A stretch of DNA of 43,105 nt, from the NCBI GenBank assembly GCA_964580995.1, contig CAZOMV010000046.1:1-43105 (forward strand). Reading direction: 5' to 3'. Positions 34,695 to 43,056 of the stretch are shown in pieces (the first letter of the stretch is position 1; each line of letters begins with the position of its first letter). The notes beneath the pieces are model-generated. The model saw nothing but the letters and a program-made list of their open reading frames with translations. It ran no database searches and was not told the DNA's origin. The position numbers and the translations under genes are program-made. Source of the stretch: JAKJEP01 sp964580995. GTDB lineage: Bacteria > Planctomycetota > Phycisphaerae > Sedimentisphaerales > SM23-30.

Positions 34695-36458
34695 TTATTC
34701 CAGATCCTTCCAATGAATAACCTGATCTGCCTGAATGTTTTTTGCCGCTGTTTTTCCAATTGTCTGTATAATCTGATCCGAGGGAATGCCTGATCCCGGT
34801 CGTTTGTAGGTCAGCATTTCCACGGAGATAACGGTACCCTGGGCGATAAAAGTTTTTGCCACGACACTCAATCGAGCCGCCGTTTTAATCGGCTGCTCAT
34901 CCGGCAAAACGGTTTTTTCCCCACTGCCGCGCGCGGCCCAGGCCTGTCGGGTCAGTGTTACATATTGCCGGAGTTCCTCCGGGTTCATACTCATCGCCTG
35001 GTCCGGCCCTTCCCGCTTTTTATCCAGCGTGAAATGCTTTTCCAAAATTTCCGCGCCCGCGGCTGCCGCCAGTGCCCCGGTAATGACCTCCAGGGTATGA
35101 TCCGAAAAGCCCGTAATGCAGCCGGTATGGTTTCGCAGGGTTTGGATTGTCTGCAAATTCACCTGATCCAGCCGCGTGGGATATAAACTTACACATTGCA
35201 GCAAGGCCAACTCTCCGCAGCCTGCTTCGCGCAGCCGGTTCAGGGTTCGATCCACTTCCTCCAGCGACGACATGCCTGTGGACAGAATGACCGGCAGATG
35301 CGTTTGCCCCATCGCCGCCAGCAAATCCAGCGCTACCAGATTGCCCGATCCGATCTTGAACGAATCCACTGCCATATCCGCGAACACGTTTACCCAATGC
35401 GGCGAAAAGGGGGTCACCAGAAAATCAATTCCCGCCTGATCACAATATTTTTTCAGAGCCTGAAAATCGTTCTCGCCTAACTCGCAGCGTTTGAGCATGT
35501 CATATTGCGTTTCCCCCTGATCGCCGCAGCGCTGCTGGTAATCGGCCTTTGCCGCCTCCTTCGTTACCAGTTCTTCCGCACGGAAGGCCTGAAACTTCAC
35601 ACAATCCGCTCCTGCCTCTTTAGCGGTCCGCACCAGTTCCCTGGCCATCTCCAAACTGCCATTATGATTCACGCCGGCTTCGGCAATTATATAGGGCCGC
35701 CGTTTTTCATCCTGCCAGCCGGCTCGCGGGGGGGGATCGGAGAATGTTTTTTTATATTTGTTTTTGAGTAATGTTTCCGCCCGCAGCAGATCGTCCATCG
35801 TATCGATATCTACGGTTTCCCCTTCCTCCTGAACAACACCGCGTCGATCTTCGCCCCAGAAGGCGTGCGGATTATCCTTGTTTTCCGATTCCATCAGCGA
35901 CTCATAGGTCACAACGCCCACGGCTGCGTCAATGGAATACACCGGCGGCAGTTCCTGTCTTCGATAGATATTGTTGGGTGTGAATTTCTCTGCCTTATCG
36001 CCATTCAGCTTATAAAGCCAGAATGGATGATGCTTTAGCATGCCCAGCCGCGAAAATGTCTGCACCGAATCCGCGCCCGTCTGTATTAAATGTTCAACTG
36101 CTTTATCGATAATCCCTTCCGCCCGCACCGGAATATTCGCATACAGCAGCACCACAATATCCGGCCGGTATCCCTCCCGCCGCTCCAACTCCCGGCAGCA
36201 TTGCCGCATCACATCATCCACCCGCGCTGTGTCAGACGCCAATTCCTCCGGCCGCGGCAACCTCTCAATCCCGTAGCTCCGGGAAATTTCCTCCGCCTGT
36301 TTTTCGTCGCTGCTTACGATTATCCGCGTCAGCCGCTTTGCCGCCAGGGCCGCCTCGATCGTATAGCAGATTACCGGCTTGCCCAGCAGATTCCGAAAAT
36401 TCTTGCCCGGCAAACCCTTGCTTCCGCCGCGGGCCGGTATGATTCCCAAAATGTTCAA
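34695..36458 (-). CDS. neuAB: NeuA-NeuB fusion: CMP-nonulosonate synthetase + nonulosonic acid synthase
   Basis: One 587-residue protein. Residues 1-~235 are a CMP-sugar cytidylyltransferase (IIPARGGSKGLPGKN at 6-20; VVLLYANIPVR; TVDIDTMDDLLRAE). After a short linker, residues ~254-587 are a NeuB synthase: PYIIAEAGVNHNGSLEMARE, CVKFQAF, LSTGMSSLEEVDRTLNRL, GFSDHT, EKHFTLDKKREGPDQAMS, ending in a SAF/antifreeze-like domain (~525-587). NeuB condenses an N-acylmannosamine-type sugar with PEP; NeuA activates the product with CTP. The start is TTG 36458, 6 bases after GGGAGA. The genes are normally separate; fusing the last two steps would channel the product. Confidence 0.88.
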   Translation of the reverse strand: MNILGIIPARGGSKGLPGKNFRNLLGKPVICYTIEAALAAKRLTRIIVSSDEKQAEEISRSYGIERLPRPEELASDTARVDDVMRQCCRELERREGYRPDIVVLLYANIPVRAEGIIDKAVEHLIQTGADSVQTFSRLGMLKHHPFWLYKLNGDKAEKFTPNNIYRRQELPPVYSIDAAVGVVTYESLMESENKDNPHAFWGEDRRGVVQEEGETVDIDTMDDLLRAETLLKNKYKKTFSDPPPRAGWQDEKRRPYIIAEAGVNHNGSLEMARELVRTAKEAGADCVKFQAFRAEELVTKEAAKADYQQRCGDQGETQYDMLKRCELGENDFQALKKYCDQAGIDFLVTPFSPHWVNVFADMAVDSFKIGSGNLVALDLLAAMGQTHLPVILSTGMSSLEEVDRTLNRLREAGCGELALLQCVSLYPTRLDQVNLQTIQTLRNHTGCITGFSDHTLEVITGALAAAAGAEILEKHFTLDKKREGPDQAMSMNPEELRQYVTLTRQAWAARGSGEKTVLPDEQPIKTAARLSVVAKTFIAQGTVISVEMLTYKRPGSGIPSDQIIQTIGKTAAKNIQADQVIHWKDLE

Positions 36459-36477
36459 ACTTGTTTCTCCCTGTTAT

Positions 36478-38118
36478 TTACCGAAACCAATCCTTACATC
36501 GCTCACAAAGCGGATTCACTCCATAATTCCCATCCCGATGGGCCTGCCGCAGCCGCTCCATCGCCTGCGATTTCCATATCTCTTTCACGTTGCTGGTAAA
36601 TACATTGCCGACTGCATGTGCTCCTCGGAAATCCTGCGAACACAGGCTCACCCGCCCGTCCGCCAGAATCATCATGCAGTTCGACAATCGGTTGCACGGA
36701 AAACGGCGCGGCGGCGACATGTTCATTACCGACCGGTCCTCAATCTGCCCTGCAAAGTCATTGAATCCCGTGATTACCGCACAACCGCACTGCCGGATCC
36801 ACCGGTCATAAAATTCCTCCATTTCCCCCAGGCTCTGCCGCGTCTTTACCAGATGCGCCACAATCTTCGGCCCCGTGTCACCCCGCGTTTTCCGCTGTTC
36901 GGCGAATTCTTCCATCTGCTTCACTACCGCCTCAAAGCCGTCTTCCCCTTTGACCTGCCGGTATAATTCCGGGCTATTGGCATCCAGAAAAATGCTAATG
37001 GTATCGACCGGCGATGCCAGTAGCGATTCGGCCAGTTTTCCATTCAGTAATCTTCCGTCCGTCTCAATATTAATCCCGAAGATTCCCGCCTGTTTGGCCG
37101 CCTCGATTATGGCCAACAATTGCGGATGCGCCAGCGGCTCACCAAACCCGCCCAGCGTCAGGCAGATATCGTCATATTCCCGGCAGTCATTTACAATTTT
37201 GGCAAACTGCTCCAGGGTCATGGCCCCGCGTCCCAGATCGGACCGGCCATGCGGATATCCGGCCAGCCGCAAACTGCGTTCGGTGTTGATTTCCACCTCC
37301 AGCTCCCGCGGCAAAATATCCGTTTCCCGCAAAACATCCGCCATTTTTCGGACCGTCTGTACCGCATTCCTCTGGTTGCCATTGGCTCCCTGTAAGGTCT
37401 TTTTCATAGCATCAAAGCTGCGCTGGGTATCCGCCAAATAGCGAAACGGCGAAAAGCAAATCTCCTGCGGTACCTTGAAATTACTATCCTGATTGATCTG
37501 GTCGCCCTGGGTATGATCCGGATCGTAATTCATCAGATCGCCGATCCGCTGTCCCGTCAGCCGCAGTTCGTGGTATAAATCCAGCCGGTACGCCCACCCG
37601 CACAATCCCGGTGCCGCTTGCGTAAAGGTAAACCGCATCAGGCTGTCATGCTGCTGATGATGCTCAATTAATCCATCGATCAATTCCGGGTCTGTCAGTA
37701 CCGCCTCCGCCGGCACGACCACCGCCGTGTAGATATCGCGGCTCCGGGCATATAACACCATCTCCTCCGTGATGGCTGGTTCGTCAAATAGAGTCGCTTC
37801 ATGCAGTCCGCCGCGCCAACTCGTTAGTGCCCATTTCCGCCGCTGGATCGCCGGACCGATCGGTAGGGGGGATGACAACTCCTGGAGCAGCACATTTGGG
37901 TCATCTAGGATCGTTTGCAGCGATTCTTTCTGACCTGGCGGACAGAAGACGATCCTTTCCGCCAGACCTTTCACTTGCCCCAAACGAATCAGAGTTCGTT
38001 TCAATACCGCGGTCCCCGCCAAATCATCCGCTAACCGCGAACGGGTCCCCAGCCCGCTCTGGTTCAAATCTGCTGCAACCAATGCTGCCGTTTTTTTATC
38101 CGTACTGCTATTCGTCAT
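36478..38118 (-). CDS. Radical-SAM/SPASM-like protein without cluster cysteines, with N-terminal nucleotidyltransferase-like domain
   Basis: The 546-residue protein has two parts. Residues ~10-240 look like an SpsF/GT-A nucleotidyltransferase relative (ALVAADLNQSGLGTRSRLAD; VFCPPGQKESLQTIL). Residues ~272-470 follow a radical-SAM barrel: LEVEIN, then MTLEQFAKIVNDC, LTLGGFGEPLAHPQLLAIIE (320-339), INIETDGRLLNG. The CX3CX2C triad expected at 281, 285 and 288 is Arg, Leu and Tyr (NTERSLRLAGYP). A SPASM-like tail keeps Cys475, Cys481, Cys493, Cys538 and Cys541. It therefore cannot carry the usual SAM-binding cluster. It overlaps the Maf gene by 11 bp and is 19 bp before neuAB. Confidence 0.75.
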   Translation of the reverse strand: MTNSSTDKKTAALVAADLNQSGLGTRSRLADDLAGTAVLKRTLIRLGQVKGLAERIVFCPPGQKESLQTILDDPNVLLQELSSPLPIGPAIQRRKWALTSWRGGLHEATLFDEPAITEEMVLYARSRDIYTAVVVPAEAVLTDPELIDGLIEHHQQHDSLMRFTFTQAAPGLCGWAYRLDLYHELRLTGQRIGDLMNYDPDHTQGDQINQDSNFKVPQEICFSPFRYLADTQRSFDAMKKTLQGANGNQRNAVQTVRKMADVLRETDILPRELEVEINTERSLRLAGYPHGRSDLGRGAMTLEQFAKIVNDCREYDDICLTLGGFGEPLAHPQLLAIIEAAKQAGIFGINIETDGRLLNGKLAESLLASPVDTISIFLDANSPELYRQVKGEDGFEAVVKQMEEFAEQRKTRGDTGPKIVAHLVKTRQSLGEMEEFYDRWIRQCGCAVITGFNDFAGQIEDRSVMNMSPPRRFPCNRLSNCMMILADGRVSLCSQDFRGAHAVGNVFTSNVKEIWKSQAMERLRQAHRDGNYGVNPLCERCKDWFR

Positions 38119-40060
38119 CCGTAAACCGTTCTTTACCTTGCTCCAATAAACGCAGCAGCCGCCCGCAGCCCTTCTTCAGTTCGCTGACATACCCCACATC
38201 CCGCTGCAATTGCCGCCGCTGCCGGTCTTTACCCTGAATATTATTCACGTCGATCGTCCGATCCAGACGGAACCGGTGCAGCTCCGCCGTCTGGGAGACG
38301 AATCCCACCATCCGGTAGATTTCTATCCGCTGTTTCACTTTGGTCCGCAGTTCGTCCAGCCGCACCATGTTTTTATTCAGGGCCGGCTGGTCGTCCACCT
38401 GCCCCAGCATCGTTCGCACCAGCGAAATCGTCTCCTCCGTGATGGCCTCGAATTCCTTCACCTCGTCGATCCGCTTCTGCACCAGCTCGCCGGCCCGCTG
38501 CCGCTTTTTCGCATCCGGGACGGTCGGTTGCTTTAAATAGTCGAATCGGCCCTGCTCGATAGGCCTTATACAATATCTTTTCACCGCCTCCCGCAATGTC
38601 ATCGTTTCGCAGGACTGCTTGCGGGCTCCGCCCTCGCTGGCGTCAATAATCCGGGCCGAACTCCTGGCAAAATCCTTTTCAAACTGCTGCAAGTATGTAA
38701 ACATCTGCTCATCGGTGTAGATTTTTTGCCCGTGGATATCCGGAACTTTTCGCGAGATATGCCGGTGCCGGGCGATTCTCTCCCATTCCTTCATTTCAAT
38801 CGTCATGAACCGGTTCATCTCCGGCCGCCAGTAATCATGCAGCGCGGTCCCCGGCGAATAATACACATGATCCGTAAAACCCAGGTCCTGCCCGACAAAA
38901 AGGATCGGATCGGCCCCGATGTATTCCGCCAGGTAAAACGACAAATGCGCCACCGTGCAGCCGGATGGAAGGCAATCGTGCCCATCCTCTTCTTCCCGCA
39001 GCGTCATCCCCAGAAACTCATTGCCCAGCAGCGACATCGGGCCGCGCGGATAATAATAGTCGATCACCTGCCAGTTGGATTTCGGTTCCGCCACCAGGTG
39101 AATATCGTGTAAATCGTTTTCCGTCAGCCCGTCGTAAAAACGCAAACTCACTTCGTGATAATCCAGGCAGGTGACGAAATCCGGCCGGATCCCCCGTGCC
39201 AGCAGCGGCTTCAGCGTCGTTTGCACCGCGATCACCACCACCCGGTCCCGAATCTCCTTCAAATACTCGATATTTCGCCCCAGCGACGGGCCCGCCGAAA
39301 CCACCACCGCCGGACAACCGCGAAACCGGTTTTTGTGAATCGCGATAGAAGGGGTCGTTATATAAGCTGCCACATTATTCAGCAGGTTCTCGCAGGTCTT
39401 CAGGCTGTTGCCCATGATCGTCAGCAATTGCGTACGCAGAAAGGCCGCATACTCGCTCACCATCGTATGAATCGCCGCATGAAACTCCGTGTCCACCCGG
39501 TGCAGGCTGTGCGTGAAAATCACGCCCATCATGAGCAGGCTGGAATGGCACTTGAGCTTTTCGAAAATTTCCTCCCGATTCGTCCGTGTCAAAAGGATCA
39601 ATCGGTCGCTGGCGAGCATCTGCGAATAATCCGAATGTTCCAGTGCCGTCCGCAACAGCGAGATATTCCGCTCGCTGACCAGAATGAATGCATCCCCATA
39701 CAACCGATCGAACAGGGCCTTGATGTGATACCCTAGCCCAAAGCCATCCACGAAATAGCACATCGGAACCCGGCCGTTTTCGTCATCGTCCATCTGCTTG
39801 CGGGCCAGTTCTTCCACCCCGTCCGCCCATTTTTCCGCCTCCCGCTGGGGATCATACCGGCTGTGAAGAAAAACAGGCTCTCCCGTTACCCCAACCAACT
39901 GGCAGGTCGGCAGCCCGTTGCGGCTGGCCTGACAGGGAATAAAGTCCAGCTCGTCCACCTCATCCAACTGCTGCGCCAGAGAGGGCATGTGATTCCATAA
40001 TGCCCGCATATTTGCGACGTAGGCACTTTGCGGTTCAATAATTTCCGGTAACTCGATCAT
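38108..40060 (-). CDS. Maf-like motility-associated glycosyltransferase (DUF115/MptE-like)
   Basis: The 650-residue cytoplasmic protein carries the DUF115 core: CPAVVVSAGPSLGRNIEYL (249-267), VVVIAVQTTLKPLLARGIRP, FVTCLDYHE, LFVGQDLGFTDHVYYSPGTA. The C-terminus (~545-650) is helical and charged. Maf proteins of this family transfer CMP-activated pseudaminic or legionaminic acid to flagellin Ser/Thr. That fits the downstream NeuA-NeuB and NeuC genes, which would make the donor. The same fold also occurs in MptE pterin pyrophosphokinases, but context favours Maf. AGGA lies ~10 bases before ATG 40060. First gene of the operon. Confidence 0.82.
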   Translation of the reverse strand: MIELPEIIEPQSAYVANMRALWNHMPSLAQQLDEVDELDFIPCQASRNGLPTCQLVGVTGEPVFLHSRYDPQREAEKWADGVEELARKQMDDDENGRVPMCYFVDGFGLGYHIKALFDRLYGDAFILVSERNISLLRTALEHSDYSQMLASDRLILLTRTNREEIFEKLKCHSSLLMMGVIFTHSLHRVDTEFHAAIHTMVSEYAAFLRTQLLTIMGNSLKTCENLLNNVAAYITTPSIAIHKNRFRGCPAVVVSAGPSLGRNIEYLKEIRDRVVVIAVQTTLKPLLARGIRPDFVTCLDYHEVSLRFYDGLTENDLHDIHLVAEPKSNWQVIDYYYPRGPMSLLGNEFLGMTLREEEDGHDCLPSGCTVAHLSFYLAEYIGADPILFVGQDLGFTDHVYYSPGTALHDYWRPEMNRFMTIEMKEWERIARHRHISRKVPDIHGQKIYTDEQMFTYLQQFEKDFARSSARIIDASEGGARKQSCETMTLREAVKRYCIRPIEQGRFDYLKQPTVPDAKKRQRAGELVQKRIDEVKEFEAITEETISLVRTMLGQVDDQPALNKNMVRLDELRTKVKQRIEIYRMVGFVSQTAELHRFRLDRTIDVNNIQGKDRQRRQLQRDVGYVSELKKGCGRLLRLLEQGKERFTDDE

Positions 40061-40129
40061 CCGTGATTTTCCTGGCGTCTTATTTTTTTTCTTTATACCA
40101 AAATTTCATTACTCCCGCTATAATACCGG

Positions 40130-40157
40130 GTTATAATCCTACGATATCTATAAACAA
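40130..40157 (-). promoter_or_regulatory. Weak candidate promoter of the Maf/Neu operon
   Basis: On the minus strand TTGTTT (40152-40157) and TATAAC (40130-40135) are 16 bp apart; the transcript would start about 60 bases before ATG 40060. The -35 match is poor. Confidence 0.3.
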
Positions 40158-40175
40158 AAAGTTATCGGACACTCG

Positions 40176-40204
40176 TTGAAATGTATCGTCATTCCATACG
40201 TAAT
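40176..40204 (+). promoter_or_regulatory. Weak candidate promoter ahead of MITE-like copy B
   Basis: TTGAAA (40176-40181) and CGTAAT (40199-40204) are 17 bp apart. If used, the whole repeat copy B would lie in the leader of the gene at 40342. Confidence 0.3.
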
Positions 40205-40225
40205 TGCTTTAAAATTATTAACTTA

Positions 40226-40314
40226 GACGGAACCGTCAAAAGTCGATATTGACATCCAAAAACGGCTCTGGCTTCCCAATAACAAGGGTTCGAAGAGCTA
40301 TTGACGCTGGCGTC
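40226..40314. mobile_element. MITE-like ~89-bp element, copy B
   Basis: This sequence matches copy A (19638-19726) gap-free. It is flanked by direct repeats AACTTA at 40220-40225 and 40315-40320. The ends are inverted repeats: GACGGAACCGTCAA on the left and, as the complement of the right end, GACGCCAGCGTCAA (11 of 14 alike). Each end is itself a perfect small palindrome here (GACGG-AA-CCGTC and TTGACGC-TG-GCGTCAA), while copy A has decayed arms, so B looks like the fresher copy. A central stem GGCTCT/AGAGCT is present. It sits 27 bp before the start of the NTF2-like gene. Confidence 0.8.
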
Positions 40315-40341
40315 AACTTACTAAAAACAGGGGTATGAACG

Positions 40342-40923
40342 ATGAGCTACTATTTTTTTGACAATCCAACCAGTGGAATTGTATTCGCCATCCTGGTTGA
40401 ATTTATCCTGATCCTAACCTGGATTTTTCTGCGCGAACGAACCAATCCCCTCACCCTGCTGGCCGGACCCGTCATTGCGGCCCTGTTTCTCCTGGGTGAT
40501 TTCCTGGTGGAAACCAACCGTGAAAAAGTCGAAAAAACGGTTCGCCAGCTTTGCCTGACTGCCGAGCAGGAAAACGCCAATGCCTTCCTGGCCCTGCTCA
40601 GCCAGGACATAAAACTTCCCAACAGGATGGGCAAAGACCAGATTTCTGCCCGTATCCGCGAATTTTTCGCCCACCCTCTCATCGCCCATAACCGGATTAA
40701 CCAGCTTCAGGTCAAAACCATGGACCAGCAGCAGGCCCAGGTCGAACTGAATGTCACTACCACCCTTGACGATAGCAGCCAGTACATCGCCTACACCCCT
40801 GTATTGACCATGAAATGGCAACTGGACTTTGCCCGCGATGATGATAATATCTACCGGTTGACCAGCGCGATTATGACAAGCCTGAACAATACCTCCGGCG
40901 TCGATGTCTTTACTTACCAGTAA
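40342..40923 (+). CDS. Membrane protein with NTF2/SnoaL-like domain
   Basis: The 193-residue protein has two hydrophobic segments (~13-29 and ~38-54), then ~60-190 with the alternating helix/sheet pattern of an NTF2-like domain (VRQLCLTAEQENANAFLALL; QVELNVTTTLDDSSQYIAYT). No catalytic residues are recognised and no family is named with confidence. The ATG follows ACAGGGG by ~6-8 bases. It is followed at 72 bp by the MFS gene and may form an operon with it. Confidence 0.65.
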   Translation: MSYYFFDNPTSGIVFAILVEFILILTWIFLRERTNPLTLLAGPVIAALFLLGDFLVETNREKVEKTVRQLCLTAEQENANAFLALLSQDIKLPNRMGKDQISARIREFFAHPLIAHNRINQLQVKTMDQQQAQVELNVTTTLDDSSQYIAYTPVLTMKWQLDFARDDDNIYRLTSAIMTSLNNTSGVDVFTYQ

Positions 40924-40995
40924 ATTCGATCCACGCTGGGGAAACAGATGGTCAACAGGAAAAAATGAAATCATGCTTTGACAGTGTATATATAT

Positions 40996-42255
40996 ATGTT
41001 CTCAATTTTCCGCTCCCTGAAATACAGAAATTACCGCCTTTATTTTATCGGCCAGAGCCTCTCCCTGACCGGAACCTGGATGCAAAGTGTCGCCATGGGC
41101 TGGCTGGTCTATCGCTTGACCGGCTCTGCCTGGATGCTGGGACTGGTGGCCTTTGCCAGCCAGATCCCCGGTTTCTTTTTAACCACCGTGGGGGGGGTAC
41201 TCGCCGATCGTTATAACCGCCATCGCATCCTGATTCTGACCCAGTCGCTTTCCATGCTGCAAGCAACCCTGTTAGCCATTCTGGTCCTGACCGGTCGCAT
41301 GGAAATTTGGCATCTGATGGTTTTGGGATTATTCCTCGGTACTATCAATGCCTTTGATATGCCCACCCGGCATGCCTTTGTCGTGGAACTGCTCGACGAC
41401 CGGCAGGATATCGGCAATGCCCTGGCCTTGAACTCCTCCATGATTAATGTCTCCCGGCTGATTGGTCCTTCCATCGCCGGGATTCTCATTGCCACGGTAG
41501 GGGAGGGGATCTGTTTTCTCCTCAATGCCGTCAGCTTCCTGGCGGTGATTTCCTCCCTGCTCCTAATGAAAATTACCCCGGTGGTCAAACCTCCCGATTC
41601 CACCACCGTCTGGCAGCAGATGAAAACCGGCTTTTCCTATGTATTTGGCTTTGCCCCCGTAAAATATCTCATTACCCTACTGGCCTTTGTCGGTCTGGTC
41701 GGAATGCCCTATGCCACTCTGCTGCCGATCTTCGCCAAGGATATCCTGCACGGAAATTCGCGGACCCTGGGTTTTCTGATGGGTGCTTCCGGCATTGGTG
41801 CCCTTGGGGGGGTTGTCTTCCTGGCCCGCCGCAAGACGGTGCTGGGCCTGGGCAAAGTCATCGTCATGGCTTCCAGCCTCTTTGGCCTGGGCCTGATCGG
41901 CCTGGCCGTATCTACCGTCTTTTGGCTATCTCTGGTTTTCATGCTCATAATCGGTTTTGGCATGATGGTCCAGTGGGTTTCCTGCAATACCATATTACAG
42001 ACGATGGTGGAGGATGACATGCGCGGCCGCGTGATGAGCTTTTACGTCTTGTCCTTTCTGGGAGTCACGCCCCCCGGAAACCTGCTGGCCGGCAGTGCCG
42101 CCGGATGGATCGGCGCCAACTATACCCTCTTGACCGCCGGCGTTTTATGCCTGCTGGCCGCCCTCCTGTTCGCCCGCAAACTCCCCGCCATGCGCCAAAT
42201 GGTTCGCCCCATCTACATCCGCAAAGGCATCCTTCCCGAAGTGTCGAAAGCATAA
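40996..42255 (+). CDS. MFS exporter, EntS/DHA3-like
   Basis: The 419-residue, 12-helix protein matches the EntS-type MFS group: FRSLKYRNYRLYFIGQSLSL (5-24), GTWMQSVAMGWLVYRLTGSA, FFLTTVGGVLADRYNRHRIL (motif A), DMPTRHAFVVELL, ALNSSMINVSRLIGPSIAGI. These proteins export siderophores or other small molecules by proton antiport. ATG 40996 is chosen; an in-frame TTG at 40978 would add six residues, and neither has a clear ribosome site. Substrate unknown. Confidence 0.82.
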   Translation: MFSIFRSLKYRNYRLYFIGQSLSLTGTWMQSVAMGWLVYRLTGSAWMLGLVAFASQIPGFFLTTVGGVLADRYNRHRILILTQSLSMLQATLLAILVLTGRMEIWHLMVLGLFLGTINAFDMPTRHAFVVELLDDRQDIGNALALNSSMINVSRLIGPSIAGILIATVGEGICFLLNAVSFLAVISSLLLMKITPVVKPPDSTTVWQQMKTGFSYVFGFAPVKYLITLLAFVGLVGMPYATLLPIFAKDILHGNSRTLGFLMGASGIGALGGVVFLARRKTVLGLGKVIVMASSLFGLGLIGLAVSTVFWLSLVFMLIIGFGMMVQWVSCNTILQTMVEDDMRGRVMSFYVLSFLGVTPPGNLLAGSAAGWIGANYTLLTAGVLCLLAALLFARKLPAMRQMVRPIYIRKGILPEVSKA

Positions 42256-42309
42256 GGTTTTATAAAATTCCCAATCTGCCGTGATCCCGGGTATTTTGTC
42301 GTAATGGGA

Positions 42310-42338
42310 TTGACAGGTCCGGTATCTGGTTGTACCAT
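42310..42338 (+). promoter_or_regulatory. Sigma70-type promoter of the AAA ATPase gene
   Basis: TTGACA (42310-42315) is separated by exactly 17 bp from TACCAT (42333-42338); the transcript would start near 42345, ~88 bases before the ATG. Confidence 0.55.
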
Positions 42339-42432
42339 TAACACAAGTTTCCGATGATGTCTATTGGGGAACCTGGACCTTGGAAAAAGGATTCGATGGT
42401 AATAAAATCTTTTCCCAAGTGTGGAGATATTC

Positions 42433-43056
42433 ATGTTAACCAAAATGAAAATTCGTAATTTTAAACGGTTCGATGAAGCAGACATTGATTTGGGCAAAAC
42501 CGTTATTTTTGTAGGACCGAATAACTCCGGCAAGACAACCGCTCTTCAGGCCCTGGCTCTTTGGGATATTGGTCTTCGTAGCTGGAATGCCAAACGCGAA
42601 GGAAAATCATCTCCGGAAAAACGACCGGGTGTGACCATTAACCGCAGGGATTTGATTGCCATTCCGGTCACCGCTTCCAGCTTATTATGGTGGGGCCTTC
42701 ATGTCCGAAAAACAAAAACCAACGGGAAAGAACCTGGAACGCAGAATATCCGTATTGATATTCAGGTATCCGGTATCAATAACGGTAAAGTCTGGGAGTG
42801 CGGTCTGGAATTTGATTTCAGCAACGAAGAATCCTTTGTTTGTCGTCCCTTGCGAGAACCGGAGTGTACCGATAGCCCGGTAAATAAATCTAAATTTAGT
42901 GCTATTCCACCTGAAATGCCGGATATAAAAATTGCTTATCTTCCTCCCATGTCCGGATTGACAGCGGAAGAACCCCTGCTCCAGCCGGGTCGTATCAATG
43001 TTCTGATGGGACAGGGGGAAACCGCCCAGGTTTTACGGAATCTATGTTATCACTGA
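42433..43056 (+). CDS. AAA ATPase (OLD/RecF-like), truncated
   Basis: ATG 42433 has GGAG 8 bases upstream. The 207-residue product starts MLTKMKIRNFKRFDEADIDL, has Walker A GPNNSGKTT (28-36) and a later AYLPPMSGL strand, then stops at TGA 43054-43056 after LRNLCYH. Relatives of this type continue for several hundred residues with the signature, Walker B and often a Toprim domain, none of which is present. The gene is therefore cut short, by a stop or an insertion whose end would start near 43050. It may be a degraded defence or DNA-repair ATPase. Confidence 0.65.
   Translation: MLTKMKIRNFKRFDEADIDLGKTVIFVGPNNSGKTTALQALALWDIGLRSWNAKREGKSSPEKRPGVTINRRDLIAIPVTASSLLWWGLHVRKTKTNGKEPGTQNIRIDIQVSGINNGKVWECGLEFDFSNEESFVCRPLREPECTDSPVNKSKFSAIPPEMPDIKIAYLPPMSGLTAEEPLLQPGRINVLMGQGETAQVLRNLCYH

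Noticed and set aside
40281..40300. GGTTCGA phrase resembling a tRNA T-arm
   Set aside because: No acceptor stem, anticodon arm or D-arm can be built around it; it is part of the mobile element copy B.
40978..40983. TTGACA as a promoter -35 for the MFS gene
   Set aside because: No acceptable -10 lies 16-18 bp downstream, and any transcript would begin inside the coding region.
40965..41216. ORF from ATG 40965 with a good AGGAAAA ribosome site
   Set aside because: It runs in another frame through the clearly conserved MFS transporter start and has no protein features.
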